From the NCBI GenBank assembly GCA_002418205.1, contig DIDP01000018.1, positions 1-59,426 on the forward strand: DNA of 59,426 nt, read 5' to 3'. The DNA comes from Anaerolineales bacterium UBA5797 (lineage in GTDB: Bacteria; Chloroflexota; Anaerolineae; Anaerolineales; Villigracilaceae). Position numbers and translations under genes: made by a program. The notes under the pieces are model-generated. The model was not told the origin of the DNA, searched no databases, and saw only the letters and a list, made by a program, of their open reading frames with translations. Every line of letters begins with the position of its first letter. Position 1 is the stretch's first letter. Below are positions 16,912 through 25,855 of the stretch, piece after piece.

Positions 16912-17436
16912 TCACACTCCTTGCGGAACACGGGTGAACCGCCAGATTGATACTGTCCATAAAAGACCGATCCCCGCCACCCCCGAGAGGAGGACCATCC
17001 ATGCAAAGGGAGGCAAAAAGCCCGGGACCACACGCAGCAATACCGACCCCGCCTCGAACAACGCCTGCAGGGTGGTGATCAGGAATATCCCCCACTCCAC
17101 AAATGCCGCGATCCAGGAAGCCGGCGAGGAAAAAAATGCAACCAGGGTGGGACCTGTAAACCATGCCAATAAAAGCAAGCCGCCAAGTACGAACCAGAGT
17201 GCGCCCCAAAATCTGCGGCGGCGCTCCACCAGTTTTTGCTCAGCCAGACGCGCCTGGAAACGCGCCGTAAACCCATCAGCGGGTGAAGCCATTCTCACTG
17301 AACGCAAAGCCTTTCCGGTTTCAACGAGCGCGGCGCAATACGCGCAGGATCGCAGATGCGCATCCAGTTCGCGCCTCTGTTCAGGTGTGATCGGCTCTTC
17401 ATTCAGCAGCCAATCCTCAAAAGGCTGGTGTTTCAT
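16912..17436 (-). CDS. Membrane anti-sigma factor with zinc-binding N-terminus
   Basis: The protein has 174 residues. The N-terminal region ELDAHLRSCAYCAAL is the HX3CX2C zinc anti-sigma motif that clamps an ECF sigma factor in the cytoplasm. After a charged helix, about three transmembrane helices follow (around 80-97, 105-125 and 140-165). The gene overlaps the end of the sigma gene by 20 nt, so the two are made together, as is usual for sigma/anti-sigma pairs. Confidence 0.88.
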   Translation of the reverse strand: MKHQPFEDWLLNEEPITPEQRRELDAHLRSCAYCAALVETGKALRSVRMASPADGFTARFQARLAEQKLVERRRRFWGALWFVLGGLLLLAWFTGPTLVAFFSSPASWIAAFVEWGIFLITTLQALFEAGSVLLRVVPGFLPPFAWMVLLSGVAGIGLLWTVSIWRFTRVPQGV

Positions 17437-18019
17437 AAATTCTCCTTTCGGGGCGCGTCCTGGGTGTTTCTTCCTGCCACATGCCGGCCAGCGCCCGCCG
17501 GGAACGATGCAGGCGGCTCTTGACGGCGCTCACGGTCAACTTAAGGGACTGGGCAATTTCCACTTCAGAGAAATCGTACCAGTAACGCATGATGACCGCT
17601 GCCCGGTCGGTGGCGTCGAGTTCCTTGAGCAAAAGGTGAAGGCGGTCGCGCTGTTCACGTTTAACGGATTCAGCCTCCGGGTCCGGGGAGGAGGCGTCCG
17701 GCAATTCCATAACCGCTCCGTCTTCGTTTTCCGCGTCCATCGAAAACACTGCAAATTTCTTCTTCCTCAAAAGGTCGATGCAATAATGTGCGGCAATGGA
17801 TAGGATCCAGGTGCCGAACGAACGTGACGTATCGTAGCGGTGCAGGTTCTGGTAGGCACGCAGAAAGGTTTCCTGCGCCGCATCTTCCGCTGCCTCAGGT
17901 TCACCCAACATGCGATAGCACAAGTTGTACACGGGTTTCTGATAGGTTTCGACGATCTTCGTGAACGCCTCGTCGCTGCCTTGTTGTGCCTGGATGACCC
18001 AGGTTGTTTCGTCTTCCAC
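17417..18019 (-). CDS. ECF RNA polymerase sigma factor
   Basis: The protein has about 200 residues. Region 2 (DEAFTKIVETYQKPVYNLCYRMLGEPEAAEDAAQETFLRAY in parts: YNLCYRML, EDAAQETFLRAY) and region 4 (YYDFSEVEIAQSL as WYDFSEVEIAQ, SAVKSRLHRSRRAL) are clear. I chose the GTG at 18019 with GGAG 5 nt upstream. A longer frame from the GTG at 18076 would contain the promoter described at 18050-18075 and is unlikely. The gene is cotranscribed with its anti-sigma factor and a bactofilin-like protein, and is probably autoregulated. Confidence 0.92.
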   Translation of the reverse strand: MEDETTWVIQAQQGSDEAFTKIVETYQKPVYNLCYRMLGEPEAAEDAAQETFLRAYQNLHRYDTSRSFGTWILSIAAHYCIDLLRKKKFAVFSMDAENEDGAVMELPDASSPDPEAESVKREQRDRLHLLLKELDATDRAAVIMRYWYDFSEVEIAQSLKLTVSAVKSRLHRSRRALAGMWQEETPRTRPERRIYETPAF

Positions 18020-18049
18020 TCGCGCTCCTATAGACTTTCTACTGACACT

Positions 18050-18075
18050 TACGAGACGGACGGGAAAAAGTTGCA
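18050..18075 (-). promoter_or_regulatory. ECF-type autoregulatory promoter
   Basis: On the minus strand TGCAAC (18075-18070) and CGTA (18053-18050) are separated by exactly 16 nt, matching the TGAAAC-N16-CGTA layout known for ECF sigma factors such as SigW/SigX. It sits between the stop codon of the upstream YibE/F gene and the preferred sigma start, leaving a leader of about 25 nt. Confidence 0.65.
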
Positions 18076-18076
18076 C

Positions 18077-19273
18077 CTAATGGACATGTGCATGCCCCTC
18101 CCCGCCTCCCTCCGGACCCAGGAACTGCCGCCATTTTCCGAGCGAATCAGCCCTGAGAGCGAAGAGGATGGCGATCGCCGTGGTCAGCGGCACCGCGCTG
18201 ATCAAGCCCAGCGACCCGACCAGCGTGCGCACGATCTCCTCCGCCACGATCTGAAAATTGACCAAGTAACCGTAATCGCCGCGCCCAAGGGTGAACATGA
18301 GCAACATGGGCAGTGAAGCCCCGGCGTAAGCCAGCACCAGCGTATTGACGGTTGCCGCTACATGGTCCTGCCCAATGCGCATCGCGGACTGGAACAATGC
18401 CCGAAATCCAAGGGTTGAGTTGGCATGGTGCAACTCGAACACCGCCGATGCCTGGGTTGTAACAAGATCGTCCAGAACCCCCAAGGCACCGATGATCATG
18501 CCGCCCAGCAACAAGCCGCGCAGGTTGATGCGGGCATCGAGCATCTGGAGCAGGAACAGGGCATTCTCGTCGCCTGCCCCGGTTAAACGCGTGAAAACCA
18601 CAAACAAACCGGCTAGTCCGCCGGTTATGAACAAAACCAGGATCATGCTGATCACTGCCGCGTGCGTTTTGAGGTTCCAACCATAGGTCAGGTAAAGCGT
18701 CACACCCAGCAGGGCAATCGAACCCACGATGCTGACCAACAAGGGGTCGTCGCCCGATAAGATGCGCGGGATGATGAAACTGATAATGACCATCAGGCTG
18801 AACGCCATGCTGAGCAGGGAGCGCAGTCCCTTCCAGCGGCTGATGACCAGAATGGCAACCGCAAATATCGCTGCAAGCCACAGCATCGGCGTGGTGCGGA
18901 TGAAATCCACAAAATATACCGTCAGCATGCCGTCCGGGCGGGAACCGATCGTCACAAGGATGGGATCCCCCGGTTCAAGATATAAGGCACTCGAAAGGAT
19001 CTGACGCCTGCCATAATCCATCTCCATGACGATGCCTTGATACTCCCCCTCCAACAATTCCACGCGTGCGATTTGATACCGCTGGGTCACACCGCCGAGA
19101 TCGATCTCACCCTCTTCGATGATCTCAACCACGCGTGCACGAACCGTCTCCGCTCCCAAAGCAGACATGCTCACATCGGGCAGTTCAGGCGGTCGAAAGT
19201 ACGGATAGACAAAAAAGCAGAGAAACGTTGCCAACAACAGAATAAACAATCCAAGCAGAGATCTATTCTTCAT
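18077..19273 (-). CDS. YibE/F family multi-pass membrane protein
   Basis: The protein has 398 residues. An N-terminal helix (LLGLFILLLATFLCFFVYPYF) precedes a soluble beta-domain (ARVVEIIEEGEIDLGGVTQRYQIARVELLEGEYQG in part), then about seven membrane helices from residue 125 on, with the family signature LDARINLRGLLLGGMIIGALGVLDDLVTTQ (parts: GMIIGALGVLDD). The C-terminus GHAHVH is His-rich. The family is widespread but functionally unclear. I start at the ATG at 19273; a 12-residue upstream extension has no ribosome site. Its stop lies 2 nt from the -35 box of the ECF promoter. Confidence 0.85.
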   Translation of the reverse strand: MKNRSLLGLFILLLATFLCFFVYPYFRPPELPDVSMSALGAETVRARVVEIIEEGEIDLGGVTQRYQIARVELLEGEYQGIVMEMDYGRRQILSSALYLEPGDPILVTIGSRPDGMLTVYFVDFIRTTPMLWLAAIFAVAILVISRWKGLRSLLSMAFSLMVIISFIIPRILSGDDPLLVSIVGSIALLGVTLYLTYGWNLKTHAAVISMILVLFITGGLAGLFVVFTRLTGAGDENALFLLQMLDARINLRGLLLGGMIIGALGVLDDLVTTQASAVFELHHANSTLGFRALFQSAMRIGQDHVAATVNTLVLAYAGASLPMLLMFTLGRGDYGYLVNFQIVAEEIVRTLVGSLGLISAVPLTTAIAILFALRADSLGKWRQFLGPEGGGEGHAHVH

Positions 19274-19297
19274 GGAGCAAAGTATACACTGGGAAAT

Positions 19298-19328
19298 AAA
19301 AAAGGACACACGCGCTGGTGTGTCCTTT
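19298..19328 (-). terminator. Terminator of the exopolysaccharide locus
   Basis: AAAGGACACAC (19301-19311) and GTGTGTCCTTT (19318-19328) form an 11-bp perfect stem with a 6-nt loop. It lies 19 nt beyond the stop of the tyrosine kinase gene on the minus strand, with an A/T-rich flank, and separates the polysaccharide locus from the YibE/F gene. Confidence 0.85.
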
Positions 19329-19346
19329 CCACTTTCAAACGGGAAC

Positions 19347-21116
19347 CTATCCGTTCTTGCCGTTCTTCCTGCCCGTACCGCTCTTCTTCGATTTTCTTAG
19401 CCGCTCCATGGTTTTCCTCGGCTGCGTCTTGATGGCAGTGATTGCATGTTCGACCTCCACAGCCACATCAGCTGGGACCTTTCCATGCTCGAAGAAATCC
19501 ATCAACTGCCTGGACCGGGAACCAGTGTTCGGTTCCCTGGATGCTGTCGAAATGTAATCACCATAATACTTTGGCGAATAAAGAGACTGATACCGGTAAT
19601 CGTAATAGCTGTGCGCCATTTCTTCGGTCACTTTATTGAAAACGATCCCAAGCACACGGGCCCCTGAACGGTCCAGTTGTTCCTTGATGGTCCGTGCCTG
19701 GGCTTCCGTTGTTTGCCCGGGTTCCATCACCAGGATCACACCATCCACTTTTGATGCAAGGTTATATGCATCAGAAATGATCAATGGCGGCGCATCCACG
19801 ATCACCAATTCATATTCCTTCTCCAGGCCGGAAAGGATCATCGCTATTCTTTTCGACCCGACCACTTCGGTAACGTTCGGAGGGATGTTTCCAGCAGTAA
19901 GCACTTTTATGCCATCGTCATCCTTCCAGGACTTAACGACACTTTTGACATCTGCCTTATTTCGAAGGATATCCGATAGGCCAGGGTTCTTTGGCACTTT
20001 TAGGGCATTATGAATGGCTGGCCGCCTTAAGTCAGCATCAACAATGATAATGTCCTGCTCCTCATGGGATATGGATAATGCCAGATTTGATGCGACTGTG
20101 GTTTTGCCATTCCCCTGGTTGGGGCTGGTCACTAAAATCGTTCTGATCGGATTGCTGACACGGAAAAATTCGATATTGGAGTGAAGCAACCGAAAATTTT
20201 CAGCCAGTATTGAATCGGGATTCTTTTCTACATAAGTACCACTATCTTCATCGTCCGTAATTGCAGAAATGTAACCAATTACGGGCAGACCAAAGATTCT
20301 CTCAACATCGGAAGCTGTTTTAACTGTCTTATCAAGATATTCGAGCAGATAAGCAGCCCCGGTACCGAGGCTAAAGCCAACCAGTCCAGCCAGAGCAATG
20401 ATGAAGAATCTGTTTGTTCCCACAGGATTGGAAGGCAAATTTGCAGGTTCTACAACAGATAAAATATTAAGTGCGCCTTCCTGAGAATTTGCCAGCAAAC
20501 TCGCATAATTTTCTCGAAAACTATTAAGTCGTTGTGTCTGCTCATTGATTTGCTTTTCTATGTTCGCAATCTGACTGGCGCTGTTTATTCCAATGAGGCT
20601 TTTTTGCAATTCTTCTATATTTTTTTCGGTATCCTGTATCTGGACTTTTAGACTATCCAATTGCTGCTTGATAAAATCCTGACGCTCGCCGGTTTCCGTA
20701 CCTCCAATGGCGGGACTTTGAAGCATTAATTGGTTGGCAAGTTCGTTGGCGATGATTTGTGCCCGTTTGGGAACCGTATCACTTACTGTGATCTCCACCA
20801 TCTGAGTGTTGGGTACAACCTTGGCTTGATACTGGGGCAGCCAGCCTATTCCCAGCGCCTCCATCGTCGCCTGTTGGATTGGCTCACGTCGGGCCATATC
20901 CGCATAAATGGATGCCAGCTGCTGAGCTATATATATTTGGCCCGAATCTGGATTCGGATCCAGGATGGTTGTACCAATCACCAAAGTTGTTCTAGACACA
21001 TAAATTTCGGGTTGGAACATAGTCGAAACCGCGCTCGCAACCACCGCAAGCACAGTAACAATCATTATTAGCCGCCACCATCTTAAGAGTGGTCTGAGGT
21101 ATACACTTATATCCAT
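19347..21116 (-). CDS. Polysaccharide co-polymerase/BY-kinase (Wzc-type tyrosine autokinase)
   Basis: The protein has 589 residues. An N-terminal Wzz domain starts with a membrane helix at about 15-33, has a coiled coil at about 145-215, and closes with a second helix at about 236-258. The cytoplasmic kinase part has Walker A SPNQGNGKTT (about 331-340), Walker A' VDADLRRP (359-366) and Walker B LVIVDAPP (437-444). A tyrosine cluster SYYDYRYQSLYSPKYYGDY (about 503-521, eight Tyr) is the expected autophosphorylation site, followed by a basic tail. Such proteins set chain length and drive export of exopolysaccharides. It is the last gene of the locus. Confidence 0.94.
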   Translation of the reverse strand: MDISVYLRPLLRWWRLIMIVTVLAVVASAVSTMFQPEIYVSRTTLVIGTTILDPNPDSGQIYIAQQLASIYADMARREPIQQATMEALGIGWLPQYQAKVVPNTQMVEITVSDTVPKRAQIIANELANQLMLQSPAIGGTETGERQDFIKQQLDSLKVQIQDTEKNIEELQKSLIGINSASQIANIEKQINEQTQRLNSFRENYASLLANSQEGALNILSVVEPANLPSNPVGTNRFFIIALAGLVGFSLGTGAAYLLEYLDKTVKTASDVERIFGLPVIGYISAITDDEDSGTYVEKNPDSILAENFRLLHSNIEFFRVSNPIRTILVTSPNQGNGKTTVASNLALSISHEEQDIIIVDADLRRPAIHNALKVPKNPGLSDILRNKADVKSVVKSWKDDDGIKVLTAGNIPPNVTEVVGSKRIAMILSGLEKEYELVIVDAPPLIISDAYNLASKVDGVILVMEPGQTTEAQARTIKEQLDRSGARVLGIVFNKVTEEMAHSYYDYRYQSLYSPKYYGDYISTASREPNTGSRSRQLMDFFEHGKVPADVAVEVEHAITAIKTQPRKTMERLRKSKKSGTGRKNGKNG

Positions 21117-21152
21117 ATTTAGAAAGTTATTATTGCCTTCAAATGAGAATAA

Positions 21153-21201
21153 GGCAATTCACAGATGTGTGCCATTTTGGAGGGTTGTACCATGAATTGC
21201 C
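21153..21201. promoter_or_regulatory. Inverted repeat upstream of the BY-kinase gene
   Basis: GGCAATTCA (21153-21161) and TGAATTGCC (21193-21201) are perfect 9-bp inverted arms 31 nt apart, in the 209-nt gap before the kinase start. It could be an operator or a long hairpin; no T-tract marks it as a terminator. The rest of the gap shows nothing else recognisable. Confidence 0.35.
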
Positions 21202-21325
21202 AAAAGCCTGTTATAAAATATTGACTACAAGACGTCAGATTGCCGAATAAGTTACTCCATTTTATTGAACTTGTTTAATGTAAACTCAAAACTTCAACAC
21301 AGGAAGACTGGTTACACGAATTTTC

Positions 21326-22552
21326 TTATAGACGTGAGGCAGTCGCAGAGCTTGTTATGACTTTCATATAAATATCAAGAAGTTGTAGTGTGATCGACCT
21401 CCAGTTATGGTGCTTCCTGACGTATACTTCGCCAGCGCCACCGATTTGCTTCATAAGATCAAAATCATCGATCAATCGTAGGATTTGTTGGGAAAATTCA
21501 ACTGCATTATCGGCAACAGAAAGATCCTTCCCCGGCACTATACGAAGCGCAGTAATTGCTCGAGGCGAGGTAATTACAGGTGTCGCGGTCGCCATGGCTT
21601 CCAGAATCTTGTTCTGAATGCCCGCGCCGTACAGCAACGGCACCACCGATACCGCGGCCCGCCAAAGATACGGGCGGATATCGCTCACAGTGCCGGTCAC
21701 GGTAATCAAGTGGTTTTGGCCAAGTCCGATAACCTCAGTTGTGGGATCCTTGCCCACAATGAATAGCTTTGCATCAGGTCGGGATCTCCACACCAATGGC
21801 ATAATTTCGCCTACCAGATACTTCGCCATGGATATATTGGCGTGATAGCTCATCTTGCCGCTGAACACGATCATACCCGCATCCCGTTCAATATCGGGGT
21901 TGGGATGAAAATAATCCAGATCCACGCCGTTGGGCAAAACGGAAATCGGGGCCGGATATTTCCCTGCCGGCAACAAACGCAGCAAAGCCTCCCGGTCTGC
22001 GGCCGAGGTGACGAGAGCCTGATCGAAACTGCAGATTAACTGCCCTTCTGCTCTTCGTGTGCGCGGAAGTTCGAAACGCGTCACGAATCTGCCAAACCAG
22101 TTGCGGCTTTGGCTGGACGCTTGTTCAAATAAATGGCTGATGCAATCCACACTATCCCATACCACCGGTTGGGAGGCGATTCTCGATTTCAGGTAGAGCC
22201 CATAGCGAGAACCGCGCAAATGCTCCACATGCACAACATCGAAATCCTTATCAGCCGCCCGCTCAGCGATCTGATGCGCCAGCCCTGCATGCCAGCTATA
22301 AACAGTTTGGAGTGGCTGCCATCCGGGCACAGCCAGCGCGCTGTTCACCAGCGAACGCCAGACCGGCAGCTCGAAATAATGGACGATGGCACCCTTGTTT
22401 CGTAATGTCTGTATGTCGGCATGATCCTGCTCGTTCGAGCCCAATGTAAAGACCTCAACTTTGTGACCAAGATCTACAAGCTGCAAGATGAAATTATAGG
22501 GGCGGGTACGAATCAGATTGGGAACGTACGGAACGATGTAGGCTATTCTCAT
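21326..22552 (-). CDS. Glycosyltransferase, GT4-type
   Basis: The protein has 408 residues with a two-Rossmann GT-B fold. The N-terminus is MRIAYIVPYVPNLIRTRPYNFI. The sugar-nucleotide region IQNKILEAMATATPVITS carries the C-terminal Glu of the usual EX7E-like motif, with GAGIQN instead of the first Glu, as in the Stp1-like sugar transferases found in exopolysaccharide loci. The ATG at 22552 or 22555 is the likely start; a longer frame from 22591 overlaps the upstream gene. The gene lies 35 nt after the A-PCP-TE gene. Confidence 0.85.
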   Translation of the reverse strand: MRIAYIVPYVPNLIRTRPYNFILQLVDLGHKVEVFTLGSNEQDHADIQTLRNKGAIVHYFELPVWRSLVNSALAVPGWQPLQTVYSWHAGLAHQIAERAADKDFDVVHVEHLRGSRYGLYLKSRIASQPVVWDSVDCISHLFEQASSQSRNWFGRFVTRFELPRTRRAEGQLICSFDQALVTSAADREALLRLLPAGKYPAPISVLPNGVDLDYFHPNPDIERDAGMIVFSGKMSYHANISMAKYLVGEIMPLVWRSRPDAKLFIVGKDPTTEVIGLGQNHLITVTGTVSDIRPYLWRAAVSVVPLLYGAGIQNKILEAMATATPVITSPRAITALRIVPGKDLSVADNAVEFSQQILRLIDDFDLMKQIGGAGEVYVRKHHNWRSITLQLLDIYMKVITSSATASRL

Positions 22553-22587
22553 CATTAATTCCAGATAGTGAAAGAATGTATATCCAA

Positions 22588-25314
22588 TCAAAACTTGTAA
22601 GCAGCGCTAAGACATTCCGTCAACTTTGACGCGATTTCCTTTGCGTATTCATTATTGACGATATTATGACTTGCATCAAAGTGATGAATATCCACACCAC
22701 CGGCAGCAAGCGGCATCCAGCCCATGGGATCATCGTCAGGGTTTTCATCCAAGGTCTCACTGGCACGGAATAACGTAACCTTTCCAAGATATCGGGATGG
22801 CACGTAGTACCTTAATGCCTCGCTATGTTTATAGCGTAAATATTGTAACAAGAGGGGATCTGGAAGGCGTTTATTCAACTTTCGATATAAATTAGCTTTA
22901 AAGTAAACGCTTGACCGTTGTAAACGAAAGGTGAATGCCTGACTTAAATACTTGATCTTTCCAGTCCAGTCCCGTTCTTTCAATTCCAGAAAATGGGAGC
23001 GAACCTTCATTCCAAATTGATAGGTTCGATTAGGATTAATCTGAGCCTTGAGATCAGGAAGGGTCTCGCCTGAGGGTCTATGAATGACCGGTCGGGTTGA
23101 ACGCTGGGGGTTTCTGGTATCCAGCATCACAAGCAATTCCACTTTTTCCCCCTGCCTGATGAGCTGTTGAGCCATTTCAAAGGCAATCTCGCCGCCCATG
23201 GAAAATCCACCCAGATAGTACGGACCATGCGGTTGAAGTTTTTGGATCGCATCGAGATATAAAGCCGCCATATCTTCGATGCGATTAAGAGCTGGACGAA
23301 TCCCGTCCACACCCTGGGCTTGTATTGCGTAAAATGGCTGGTCTGGGGGCAAATGTTCGACAATGTTACGCCAGAAGAGCACACCGCCTTCGTGGGCGTG
23401 AATCCCGAAGAAAGGCGGTTTATCACCCCGGGTTTGAATGGGAACCACCGGAGACCAATCGCGCACCTCGTCCGCCTTCCGTTCGACCAATTCGGCAAGC
23501 TGGGCAATGGTCGCAGAGTGGAAAAAGCTGGTTAATGGCAACCGGACTCCCAGGTCCGATTCGATGCGTGCCAGGATGCGAACCGCCAACAGGGAATGAC
23601 CTCCCAGGTCGAAGAAGTTGTCATGAATCCCCACTCGGTCCAACTTCATCAACTTCTTCCAGATCCCAGCAATCGTTTTTTCAGCAGGAGTGCGCGGCAG
23701 GACCATCTCATCAGACAATTCCTGTTCCTCGAGACCCAGCGATTCAGGCGCGGGAAAAGCGAGGCGATTCACCTTACCATTGGGGGTCAGCGGAAGGGCA
23801 TCCAGCAGAATGAAAATGGATGGCACCATGTAATCGGGAAGCCGGCTGCGCATGAAATTCCTGAGCCCCGTGGTGCTGATGGTCCTCTTCTGATTGGGAA
23901 CAACATAGGCAGCCAGATATTTTTCATCGGGACTGCTCTCCCGGGCAATCACCGCACAATCGCCTACAGCCTCATGTTCGCGAAGCACTGATTCGACCTC
24001 TCCCAGTTCAAGGCGTTGCCCGCGGATCTTGACCTGAAAATCTCCACGCCCGAGAAATTCAATAGTGCCGTCGGGGCGGTACCGCGCCATATCACCAGTA
24101 CGATAAAGACGTTCTGAAAAGCCATCCGAAAAGGGATTCGGAATGAATTTTCCGGCGGTCAGGTCAGGCCGACGAAGGTATCCAAGCGCGAGGCAGGGAT
24201 TGCTGACACACAGTTCCCCTACTTCACCGTTGGGCAGGGGGCGCAGATCAGGATCGAGGATGTAGATCTTCGTACGCGGCACGCTCCGCCCGATGGGAAC
24301 GACTCCGATCGGACCTTGCGGATCGGGCGGGATCGGGTAGGTGGCCACAACGCCGGTCGTTTCCGTCTGACCGAAGATGTTGACCAGAGTCGCCTTGTGC
24401 CCAAGCTGGAAACGCCAATCACGCGGCAGGTCGGACATGAGCGCCTCGCCAATGGACACGATGCGGCGCAGGGAATTGTCGAGCAGATCCCCGCGCTCCT
24501 CCGCATTCAGGTCCAACAGTCGCTGGACGCAACTGCGCCAGAAAGACGGGACAACGTCCATCAAGGTGATCCTGCGTGCTTTGATCAGCTTGAACAATGC
24601 GAGCGGATCGGCGATCTCACCTGAGGCTGCCACCACGGCCGTTGCCCCGAGTGCCAGCGGGATCATCAACTGCCGGACCGACAAAGCATAGGCAATGGAA
24701 GCTGACTGGAGGTAGATATCATCTGAAGTGACATCCAGGGCAGTGGAGGCAATCTCAATAAAATTGATGAGATTGGAGTGTGTGATCATGACTCCCTTGG
24801 GTTTTCCTGTGGAACCCGAAGTATAGATCACATACGCCAGGTGGTCAGGAGAGACCGTCACCTCAGGCCTGATAACCGGTTGTCCTTCGATTTCTCTGCC
24901 ATCCTGGTCCAATGAGATCGTCCGGATATCCAATCCGGCAAATAAACCCAGATATTCGCTTTGTGTCACGACAAAGTATGATTGGGCATCCTGCAGGATG
25001 AATGCCAGGCGCTCCGCTGGATAGGATGGATCGAGCGGGACGTATGCCCCCCCCGCCCTGATCACGCCCAGAATGGCAACGACCATTTCCACCGAGCGTG
25101 ACACACAAATACCAACCAGCATACCGGGCTGTACACCCAGGCGGACAAGATAACCGGCAAGCCGGTTTGCGCGTTGATCCAAGTCCTGATACGTAAGCTG
25201 CATGTTTCCACATATGACAGCCACCTTTGCAGGGAATTGGCTGAACCGCATATCAAAAAAATCCAGCAGGTTGGTAAAACTGCCGGTTTCATTGGCTTCT
25301 TGCTGTAAATCCAT
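22588..25314 (-). CDS. Stand-alone NRPS-like enzyme: adenylation - carrier - thioesterase (A-PCP-TE)
   Basis: The protein has 908 residues. The adenylation domain (about 15-500) has A3 YTSGSTGKPKGVM, A5 NIFGQTETTG, A7 YRTGD, A8 GRGDFQVKIRGQRLELGEVE and A10 PLTPNGKVNR with the catalytic Lys. The carrier domain has DNFFDLGGHSLLAVR (Ser for phosphopantetheine) at about 570. The thioesterase (about 630-908) has GGFSMGGE (GxSxG) and a late His in DASHN. There is no condensation domain. At motif A4 the usual FDxS reads YALS (SIAYALSVRQ), so the Asp that binds an alpha-amino group is Ala; a non-amino-acid substrate (keto, hydroxy or aryl acid) is therefore likely. I chose the ATG at 25314 because GAAGGG lies 6 nt upstream; the second ATG at 25320 has no spacing. 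Confidence 0.9.
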   Translation of the reverse strand: MDLQQEANETGSFTNLLDFFDMRFSQFPAKVAVICGNMQLTYQDLDQRANRLAGYLVRLGVQPGMLVGICVSRSVEMVVAILGVIRAGGAYVPLDPSYPAERLAFILQDAQSYFVVTQSEYLGLFAGLDIRTISLDQDGREIEGQPVIRPEVTVSPDHLAYVIYTSGSTGKPKGVMITHSNLINFIEIASTALDVTSDDIYLQSASIAYALSVRQLMIPLALGATAVVAASGEIADPLALFKLIKARRITLMDVVPSFWRSCVQRLLDLNAEERGDLLDNSLRRIVSIGEALMSDLPRDWRFQLGHKATLVNIFGQTETTGVVATYPIPPDPQGPIGVVPIGRSVPRTKIYILDPDLRPLPNGEVGELCVSNPCLALGYLRRPDLTAGKFIPNPFSDGFSERLYRTGDMARYRPDGTIEFLGRGDFQVKIRGQRLELGEVESVLREHEAVGDCAVIARESSPDEKYLAAYVVPNQKRTISTTGLRNFMRSRLPDYMVPSIFILLDALPLTPNGKVNRLAFPAPESLGLEEQELSDEMVLPRTPAEKTIAGIWKKLMKLDRVGIHDNFFDLGGHSLLAVRILARIESDLGVRLPLTSFFHSATIAQLAELVERKADEVRDWSPVVPIQTRGDKPPFFGIHAHEGGVLFWRNIVEHLPPDQPFYAIQAQGVDGIRPALNRIEDMAALYLDAIQKLQPHGPYYLGGFSMGGEIAFEMAQQLIRQGEKVELLVMLDTRNPQRSTRPVIHRPSGETLPDLKAQINPNRTYQFGMKVRSHFLELKERDWTGKIKYLSQAFTFRLQRSSVYFKANLYRKLNKRLPDPLLLQYLRYKHSEALRYYVPSRYLGKVTLFRASETLDENPDDDPMGWMPLAAGGVDIHHFDASHNIVNNEYAKEIASKLTECLSAAYKF

Positions 25315-25451
25315 TGTCATCCCTTCAATTAATAAAGTCACTTGGATTACACCTGAATTTGACAACAGTCCCAATTGTTGTACTGATTGCCAGGGCGGCG
25401 AGATAACCAGATATTGGAGTGAAGACATCCACAGCGTCCCCCTCAATGTGA

Positions 25452-25852
25452 CTAGCAGCCTTTGGCAAAAAGGGTCAATTCACGCGAATGAGCGATGCTG
25501 AATTCAAGACGACCTTCAGACTCTACTGAAGGTTCCCCAAACCGGTTGAAGGAGAAGTCGATATTTCCGGAGTCCATACACAGGTATCTGCCAGGAATTA
25601 AGCAAATCAAGCCGTATGTGCATATAAATCACTTCCAATCCGTGTCACTTCTCAGGCGCAGCGCCCGCTGACGCACTGCGCCATCCAGAAAATTCCACAA
25701 GACCCAATGCGTTTCATCTTCTTCTTCCTCAATTCCGCCTGCCAAACGTGGATCGCATTCATAGGAAGTTCGATCTCGGATGGCTTCGCATCCAGATCGT
25801 TGTATAGGTCAGGCAAGGAGAACAGGGTCCGCATGGAGCGTTTCCACGCCAT
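25452..25852 (-). pseudogene. Decayed Sfp-type 4'-phosphopantetheinyl transferase
   Basis: No single frame is intact, but joined minus-strand frames give a recognisable PPTase. The N-terminal part reads AKPSEIELPMNAIHVWQAEL, like the LPxxxVHVWxAxL start of the family. After a frameshift near 25700 (an AAGAAGAAG run) it continues NFLDGAVRQRALRLRSD, an in-frame TGA, then FICTYGLICLIPGRYLCMDS, IDFSFNRFGEPSV and LEFSIAHSRELTLFA. These align with the RxRFxxxRGxLRxxLGxYL, FxxxGKP and LxFNxSHS blocks. It stops before the GVDIE metal-binding motif, so it cannot be active. It lies directly upstream of the A-PCP-TE gene, whose carrier domain needs such an enzyme. Confidence 0.7.
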
Positions 25853-25855
25853 GGT

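Noticed and set aside
15640..16950. 436-codon plus-strand frame
   Set aside because: It is antisense to the bactofilin-like gene, with His/Arg/Gln-rich low-complexity translation and no ribosome site.
16778..17803. 341-codon plus-strand frame
   Set aside because: It lies opposite the sigma/anti-sigma genes, which have clear domains; the translation shows no family features.
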